This document shows positions 56,901 to 64,000 of a stretch of 64,000 nucleotides of DNA, piece by piece. Location of the stretch: NCBI GenBank assembly GCA_038502055.1, contig JAXRKN010000043.1:7440001-7504000 (forward strand), written 5' to 3'. The translations under genes were made by a program, and so were the position numbers. This DNA is from Tanytarsus gracilentus (taxonomy: Eukaryota > Arthropoda > Insecta > Diptera > Chironomidae). How positions within the stretch are numbered: position 1 is the first letter of the stretch; each line of letters starts with the position of its first letter. The notes under the pieces were generated by a model, which had not been told where the DNA came from, made no database searches, and saw nothing but the letters and a program-made list of their open reading frames with translations.

Positions 56901-59900
56901 TATTGTGCACTTTTTAGATTTATTAAAAATTCAACTTAAAAAACAATTTGAATATTTAATGATTCTAAAAATTAAATTTTTTTCCATCATATTCCGACCA
57001 CGACCATAAATTCTGCATACCGCAACATTGAGATCAAGTTTAATGGACAATTGAAAAAAATCTCCACATTTTTTTTTCATAACACGTTCACTGGAATTTC
57101 TCTCATAACAAAGTTGTAATTGCAGAATATCTATACATGCTGCTTCTTCAAAAGGGCAATGAGCGAAATAAAAAAAAATAAATTGAATTATGAGTAAAAA
57201 AGAATAAACAACTGATTGATCTCTGTGAGTGCACTTCGGTGAGGAAGGAAAGCGAGCAATTTTGTTCATTCTTCAGCTTAATCTTTCATCTGAATTAGTG
57301 CCAGTGAACACACGGCCAGTCGGTAGAAATTTAATTTCATCTAATATTTAATTTATTATTAAGCTACAAAAAAACTTGCTTGTGTCATTGTTTTTGTTAT
57401 TTTTAGAAGAAAAACTTTCATCTTTGTTCGTCATTAGATGTAATCTCATCGCAATACGCTCTTGACATTTTAATGGGTCGCTTGTTGTGAATTCTCAGTG
57501 TTTGTACAATTTTTCCTCGACGTCTAGCTCTTCCAAACGAAAATGGCATTGGAAATTCATCCATTCGTCGTATATTTGATTAGATGCTACCGCGTGTATC
57601 GAGAGAAACGAGGTCAACGATGTTCACATTTTCCTAACCCGCCAATCGTCATGCACACACACAAAACAATTTATTTACTTTCTTCGGCTACTTGACTTGA
57701 TGAACTGATGCCAATCGCCAATCTTGTAAGTGCATAAATTTCGCGATGGCTTTCGAGGAAATTCTTCTTTTTGCGGAAGATTAACGTGACATGAGCTTTT
57801 GGCGTTAATTTTTCCAAGAGGTTTTTATGCTTTTGGGAGTCAGAGATTGATGAAATGTGAATTTTTTTAAACCTTTTTTCATCCATATTGAAACCCATAG
57901 AAAATTATCCATTCAATTGTGAAATATTGGAAATGAGCTTTTTGCACCAAATAGATGCAACGATAAGTGTCCAATAATTACCAATAATACTTTCCGCGAA
58001 TGCACACTCACGATTAAAAATAGTGTGTTGGAATTTCTGAAAGTTCCAAATTGGTGATTATGAAAATTGTAAAAGCTTGTTAAGAGGCTCATTAAAATTA
58101 TCGCAAAGCACAATTTGCATAAAGAGAGAAAAAGCCTTCTCGCGTGCTCGTGACATTATCAAGCGTTCGCTCCAAATGCAAGAGAGTCGCATAACGAGGC
58201 TTGTAATTTCCACAAATTAATTGCCACTAAAAAAATAGTATAAAGAAATTGCATTAGATAATTTTTAGTGGCTCTTTTAATGCTTCACAACTATCTTTCT
58301 CATTTTACTCGCACATGACTTGATAATTATAATTAGTGGTGTATGTAAACGCTCACAGTTATTCCAAGAATTTCATTGGCGAGTGCTCGAGTGTATGCAG
58401 ATTAACAGAGCTCTTATTAAAATTCAATTTGATTTCAACAATGTTGCCGTAGCATTTTGTGTCTGTGCCAAATTGCGTGCTTGAAAGTGAAAACGTTAAA
58501 TGCAGGTGCAGATTATTGATAAGAAAATTTAACGGTTGATTTAAATTTACGAAACAGAAAAGCTCTTTAAAAGATATTTTTTAAAAACCACAAGAATTTC
58601 TCCAACAACTTGGAATGCGAAGCTCAACTGCTAACTGCATTTCACTCAAGGAAACCATAAAATGGAATCAATCCACAACTATTTAAATTAATAAAGACAC
58701 AGAGAGACAGAATTGGGTAATGGCTCGGAGGCATTGCATAGGAAATTTATGTTCGAAGACGTTTCAATGCTAATTCCACAAATTGACCACATTTTACATT
58801 TTTTTCTCTCATTTCTAACCAGTCATCCATCGATCCACTCGAGACACTTCTTTTTTTAGCGGAATTTATATCTTCCGTACTTTTCAGCGAGCATCAACTG
58901 GCGCTTGTTGTTGGGTTGAATTGACATGAACAAAAGGGATCGTTTAACACAAAAATAAAGAGCAGAAAAAGAGAGAGAGAAAAAAACGTGAAGCAAGAAA
59001 TAATCAATTTACTTGTCAGCAGTCTTCTTGCTTGCTTGCTTAATCAGCCGTATCTTGATAAAATTTAAATTAATTTCTGCTAAAACTTGACATAACGTTG
59101 ATTCCTATTACTGAAGATAATCTTACGATTAATGTCACGAGTATTTTATTCCGAAATGTGGAACGAAAGGTCTTCGAAAAAAAAAGTTGGAGCTTGAAAT
59201 AACAAGAAGAGGAAAGAGTGAAGAGCGAGTAAATAGAGGAGAAATAATTGACTGCTTCGACACTTTTCTATGATAATGTTGAATAATATTATGAGCTCGA
59301 GATGGAGAGACTGAGGCGATGAAAAGGTAATGGACGAAAAAAATGGAAAAAAGGGAAAATTATGAAAAATATTTTAGATCCGAGTCAACGAAAAAATTTA
59401 AAAATTTTTTTTAAAATTTTCAAAAAGTATTTTTTGGACACTCCCTTGCGCATTTCACTCATCACATTCACATTTCGTTTAATTTGTGAAAATGATATGT
59501 TTTTAATAAATGCCTCATTTCATTTTCAACATGAAGTGTTGCCCTCGAGTGACAAAAGGGTTCACATCATGGCACTCTTTTTATAATGTTATGTCTCGCA
59601 CGTCGCTGAGCCGCAGTGAGACAAGCGAAAATAATTCTCATCATGAAAATTATGATCATTTACGAATGTTTATGTTTATTTCATTCATAAAGACAAAAGC
59701 TCGCGAAATAGAGTCAGAGCACCAGGGTTAGAATAATATCAAAGAAAATCGTGTGCCGTTAGCTTTAGACTTATTGTTGTCTTAACACATTCATGAGGAA
59801 AAATTTACACTTTTTCATGTTTTAAACGGTAAAACAATGCTCAGTGACGGTATCATCGTGGCATAAGTAATAAATGCACAGAGATATCTTTATTTCAGTG

Positions 59901-61119
59901 TGAAATTTCATACTTTATGTTCTAAGTCGTCTCCGACCAGCGGCTCAACATTCTGCTACAAGTATTTCTTCACTCGACGTGAGATCAAATGTGGTTTGCT
60001 GACTCGCATTCTATTTCGATATGGGGCGCATCTCTCTTCACATATTACATCGTGAGTTATTGACCAGCTTACCGCACATAAGATATGCGAGTCGGGATGA
60101 GAGTTAGAGAAGCCTTAGATCACCATCGTGTGCTGTTAGCTTTTTTTTCCTCATCTCCTCTTAATCAATGTTGATTGTTACCAATATAGCTTCATCTTCA
60201 TTTCCTTCTAAAACGGATTTTTTGCTGCATACAGATTATCACCATTATAAAAAAATGTCTTTGATAGAATCTAATTAATTTTAATTTTTTTAAAACCTTT
60301 AAAATTAATTATACACCTCTAATTTTAATTTCATCAACTTTAAACGCCCTTTTTAAGACAATCAGAAATAAAAATTTAATTACACACTAAAACCTGCAAT
60401 TACAAGTTTAATGTTAAAATAATTAAAAACCAAATTAATTATAGCTTGTATAATTCCGTTGAAGACATTAAAGTGTCTCATTTTTATGCACAGAACCACA
60501 TCGACATGATCATCTATGCACACACCGTTCGGTTGATTACAATTCCCATTTTTTTACAGATGTACCTCATTTTCAGATCATCTTAGATATAGACGATGAA
60601 CCACATAGATTATTATGAAGCCACAATCTATCTTATGCAACGCAATTCTCTTCCTTATGACTTGATTACACATCTGCACACATTGCTCTCGATTTGCGCC
60701 ATGGCTTTGAATAATAAATTAATAAATGAAGTAATAATGATATTCCGCGCCCATCCACCCCACTTTTTTGTCGTGCAATGAGCATGAAAATTATCTTAAT
60801 TAACGACGGCGCAAATAATTGAGATCTCATCGTGTTTCTTATCATGTAAATTTATTATTCTTATCTCATCTTCTCACACAGCTAACTGTAAGATTCTCAT
60901 TCTTGCCGGAGAATCATTTCGCTAATGTAATTTTTTTTTGCTACTTTGCAATTCTATCAGCGCGAGCACGGTGACAACAACGAAGCGGAAAAATTATATA
61001 CACTTTAGAAAAATGTTAATTAGATTAAGCATCGCCAATTGCCACTGCGATCTATGTGAGATTTTTAAATGCAGTATATACAGGAAGGGATAAAAAAATT
61101 GGGAAATTTCTCGATTTAA
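51000..61119. other. Large gene desert
   Basis: About 10 kb with only short, AT-biased frames and no family signature on either strand. No tRNA, rRNA or recognisable transposon body was seen. It may be intergenic regulatory DNA or intron of a gene extending beyond the window. Confidence 0.4.
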
Positions 61120-61151
61120 TTCTTTAACAAGGGCTGAGAACTTCAAAAATT

Positions 61152-61300
61152 GACGTACATTTACGTACATTCACGTACACTCACGTACAATCAAGTACAT
61201 TTACGGACAATCTCCCATATATTCACGTACATTCACGTACATTTACGTACATTCACGTACATTTACGGACACTCTTGCATGCAATCACGTACATTTAAGA
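61152..61300 (+). repeat. Left subterminal array, 10-bp units (ACGTACATTT type)
   Basis: Units ACGTACATTT, ACGTACATTC, ACGTACACTC and similar follow in a near-exact 10-bp register, with a short interruption near 61212-61220. The open frame through it is a translation of the repeat, not a gene. Confidence 0.85.
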
Positions 61301-61730
61301 GCATTAATTTATTTAGCCTCATATTAGAAATAATTTTGATATTATTTTAGATTTGGCTTTAATTTCCATTTCTTATACAAACTTGGTTAAAACAGCTTAT
61401 CGAAATACGAAATCGCACTAGAATTCGATTGGTTTGGGGTATCGAAGTGTTCGGTTTTTACAAAAATCTGCCAAAATTCGAGAAATAAGTTATTCTAATA
61501 TAATTTAGCCTCCGGATCACGAAAAAAACATATTAAAAAAATTCCGATCTATTTGCACCTTCGTGCGGGAACTCAAAAATTTATCTTTTTAAAATCTGTT
61601 TTTGAATTTGAATACACTTTTAATAGCACAAGTTGGTTAATTCATAAAATATGCAAGGCAAAAAGTCAATAATGACTGAAAGAATGCAATTTTTTAAAAA
61701 AAATTGAAATAACAAGATTTTTTGTGTTTA

Positions 61731-62122
61731 ATCACCGGACTTGTAGATTAATCGGCTGAAAATCTGGCGATCGCTTGGAAATTAAAAAAAACAGCAGATT
61801 AAAATCTGAAGATTATTGGACAATTTTTTAATTTGCAGAATATTGGTCGATTTTTAAAACTGCAGATAAAAAAAATAAATACAAATTTAATTTTTTTTAT
61901 ACATTTTTGCATTAGTTTTTTATTTCACTATTTATTTAATAGCTATAATGGCAAAAATATATAAAATTAAATTTGTATTTAATTTTTTATCTGCTGATTA
62001 AAATCGGAAGTTCAATCGGCAGACTAATTAATCGGACGATAATCTACTGACTAAATAATCGATAAATCGGCAGATTAAAAAATCTGCAAGCGATCGGCCG
62101 ATTAATCTGCAAGTCTGGTGAT
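61731..62122. repeat. Internal foldback (inverted repeat about 390 bp) nested in the hAT-like element
   Basis: ATCACCGGACTTGTAGATTA at the left and, read in reverse, ATCACCAGACTTGCAGATTA at the right match with two differences in 20. Pairing continues inward through AT-rich sequence (AAATACAAATTTAAT on both arms). GATTAATCGGC-like motifs recur along the arms. It may be a second MITE inserted in the first; no clear target duplication was recognised. Confidence 0.7.
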
Positions 62123-62350
62123 ATACAACGGAGATCCTCATTAAAAGTAGAAAATGTTAATTTTTTCAAATATCGGCCTCAAAATGATAAGTTTTAAGTT
62201 AAATTTGTTTTTAACATAAAAATAGCTTTGAAAATAATCAAAATGAGTAAATATTAATTTAACTATAATTTTTTGGTTAAAAAGGGTTTTAAAGTTTAGC
62301 TTGTTTTTAAGAAACAAAAACTGAACACTAAAGTAATATGAAAATATATT

Positions 62351-62504
62351 AACGTACATTCACGCACATTTACGGACACGCTTCCATATATCTACGTACA
62401 TTTACTGACAATTAAGTACATTTACGTACATTTACGTACACGTTTCTATACTTTCAAGTACATTTAAGTACATCTGCGTACATTCACGTACATTCACGTA
62501 CATT
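62351..62504 (+). repeat. Right subterminal array, 10-bp units
   Basis: ACGTACATTC/ACGTACATTT-type units as in the left array, and in the same orientation (direct, not inverted) although the element ends are inverted. Confidence 0.85.
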
Positions 62505-62924
62505 AAAAATTGAAGTTCTCAGCCCTTGTTCTTTAATTATTTGAGGGTGTTTAATATTTAATTGTGGTATTTTTTTGAAAATATATTTCGAAATTTAATT
62601 GTTCAAATTAGGTAATTTTAATTTTCGATCTTGATTTTATTTTGCACAATCCCTGCTTATAAATACGATATGTTAAAATATTTATGCCTCAAACGGGATA
62701 TTTTTCCATATCTTACTGCAATCACACACCTCGCTGTTCCTATCAATTTATCGTTGTCGCCTCTGCCGTGATCTATGGCACTTCCCTCCGATCACCATAT
62801 AAAAATTTAATGATGCCTACAGTTACAGAAATTAAAATTCTATTTTTGACAATTTAAAAAATTCTCCTCAAAAAAAAATAAAATAATTATAATAATGAGA
62901 GTCTGAGCGGCAACGAAAAAAAAA

Positions 62925-62963
62925 TATAAAGTTGAAACTCATGATGACCGAGTGAGTTTCAAC
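62925..62963 (+). promoter_or_regulatory. TATA box followed by an 11-bp perfect inverted repeat at the expected start site
   Basis: TATAAAG at 62925-62931 is followed by GTTGAAACTCA (62931-62941), an 11-bp spacer and TGAGTTTCAAC (62953-62963). Transcription would start about 30 bp after the TATA box, within the right arm. The ATG of the DUF1091-like gene is at 62979. Confidence 0.5.
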
Positions 62964-62978
62964 AGAGACAATTGGAAA

Positions 62979-63562
62979 ATGAAGCTGATTACGTTTCTCT
63001 TATTGTTCTTTACTTGTTGGACTTCTGTCGTCACAGCTGAGGTCTACGATGACTTTACAAAAATCGAGTGCAGCTCATCGTCGACATGTACGAATCCGTT
63101 TTGTGAGCTTGGCCGAGGCAATGAACTCAACAACTCGATCAGCTTCGGCTGCGAGCTACAACGTGCACTGTCACCTGTATTTGTGAGCATGATTCAACAG
63201 CATAAAGTGCTAATTAAATTAAGATTAAAACTTTTTTTTCATAGTTCCGCATTCAATTCTTTAAGCTCGAAAACAATGAGTTTGACATAATTGCCGACAA
63301 AATTGTCGATTTCTGTGCTCATCCAGATACGTCAATCGACAACAACGATGGTGGATTTAACCTCCACATTAAGTTTAAAGAATTAACGTTTACCGGTCTG
63401 GTTCACAAATGCCCTTACACTGCAATCAATGTCACCAATGGAAGGCGTCAATTTTTGGACAGCTCATGGCCAAAGGGCACTTACAAAACCATCACAACCA
63501 TTAGCGACAAAAGCGATGATAAAATTTTCCAAGTTATCTTCCATGAAAATCTTCATGGTTAA
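62979..63562 (+). CDS. Secreted DUF1091 (DM8)-like protein
   Basis: Exons 62979-63182 and 63245-63562 (62-bp intron, phase 0) give 173 residues. The signal peptide is MKLITFLLLFFTCWTSVVTA. The mature chain has the DUF1091 layout: an N-terminal strand region with ELQRALSPVF, then VDFCAHPD (first conserved Cys), a strand pair, HKCPYTA (the family CPY motif) and the PKGTYKTITTISDKSDDKIF signature of Pro-x-Gly-x-Tyr followed by a strand. The family is a large insect group of MD-2-like beta-sandwich proteins, mostly uncharacterised, some linked to lipid binding or chemosensation. Length fits the family (about 170-190). An additional upstream in-frame extension is possible, but the signal peptide argues for this ATG. 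Confidence 0.75.
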
Positions 63563-64000
63563 ACTTCGAATGGAATTTCTTTAACTAAATTAACTGCTCG
63601 AGTGCTTCTAATCAACGACATGTTTTTGAATGATACACAGATTCGCCATTCACGATATGGAAGAACTCAAAAAATTGTAGAAAGAAAAACTATTTAAGTG
63701 TAATTCTTCGAAAAAAAAATCGCTTTGATATCTGATGAAATTGAAATGAGCTGAGAAGAGTGTTACATGGTGAGCGTGATTTTCGCCTTTAAAAATATTT
63801 TTGAATTTTCGATTTATTTAAATTTTAAACAATAATTCAATGTTAAAATTATTAGAATTTTAGTAAAGTAAAAATTAATTTTTTTATATGCTCTCAAATT
63901 TCTCAATTTTAGCTTTTCACAATTGAAAATCTCGCTCACTAGAACATGACTTTGTCATTAAATTTTATTCATATTGAAAGAGAGCCATTTTGCGCCACAT
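63563..64000. other. 3' flank of the DUF1091-like gene, AT-rich
   Basis: No further exon seen before the window edge. Confidence 0.4.

Larger units (their letters stand above)
61128..62528. mobile_element. Non-autonomous hAT-like transposon with 8-bp target duplication
   Basis: Perfect terminal inverted repeats of 19 bp, CAAGGGCTGAGAACTTCAA at 61128-61146 and its complement at 62510-62528, are flanked by identical 8-bp duplications TTCTTTAA (61120-61127 and 62529-62536). Eight-bp duplications and CA-starting ends are hAT characteristics. Arrays of an approximately 10-bp repeat (ACGTACATTT type) lie just inside both ends, and a foldback structure sits in the middle. There is no transposase frame in 1401 bp, so mobilisation would need a transposase supplied from elsewhere. 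The perfect duplication suggests a fairly recent insertion. Confidence 0.88.

Noticed and set aside
61150..61350. Open frame of 66 codons, Thr/His/Tyr-rich
   Set aside because: It is a translation of the 10-bp tandem repeat in the hAT-like element; no gene features.
1..64000. CRISPR arrays, bacterial operons, ribosome binding sites, tRNA and rRNA genes
   Set aside because: The window is eukaryotic; no spaced repeat array, tRNA box pair or rRNA segment was recognised by eye. A tRNAscan-SE run would be decisive for tRNAs.

Overview
The window is AT-rich eukaryotic DNA with short GT-AG introns (about 47-60 bp in the compact genes), NAGNAG acceptors, non-LTR and DNA transposons, and gene families typical of flies (MBF2-type secreted peptide, DUF1091-type secreted protein). 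It most likely comes from an insect, probably a dipteran and perhaps a midge-like nematoceran. The species cannot be named from the sequence. All gene models were built by hand from reading frame and splice-site continuity; there is no transcript evidence.

Layout. (1) Positions 1-29.7 kb hold a loose array of large, low-complexity, probably secreted or membrane-anchored proteins: A (1-1193, -, runs off the edge), B (10481-13541, -, five exons), C (16411-18355, +), E (18919-22434, -, 5' end unresolved) and F (27968-29722, -). C, E and F share a lysine-rich tract followed by a Gly/Ala/Pro-rich hydrophobic segment; B has the hydrophobic segment only. Between them lie a decayed non-LTR retrotransposon (about 6.3-9.9 kb), a one-domain Kunitz inhibitor (15.2 kb) and a mitochondrial thiamine pyrophosphate carrier (24489-25612). 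(2) 29.7-36.5 kb is gene-poor and contains a 1475-bp terminal-inverted-repeat element with TA target duplication, paired subterminal repeats and a 19-bp minisatellite. (3) 36.5-43.6 kb is a compact housekeeping block: ACBD3/GCP60 (-), YIPF1/2 (+), Sec61 gamma (-), ribose-5-phosphate isomerase (+), NRBF2 (-), mitochondrial ribosomal protein S6 (+) and an MBF2-like secreted peptide (+). Neighbours alternate strand, giving short divergent promoters and overlapping 3' ends. (4) 43.6-64 kb is mostly gene desert. It holds an adenosine-receptor-like GPCR (49355-50987, -) with a reading-frame break before TM7, a 1401-bp non-autonomous hAT-like element (61128-62528) with a nested foldback, and a DUF1091-like secreted protein (62979-63562, +).

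The housekeeping genes serve unrelated cell functions (Golgi structure, ER translocation, pentose phosphate pathway, autophagy, mitochondrial translation). Their grouping looks like compact genome packing rather than a pathway. The most unusual content is the array of uncharacterised secreted/membrane proteins, the two structured non-autonomous DNA elements, and the broken GPCR.
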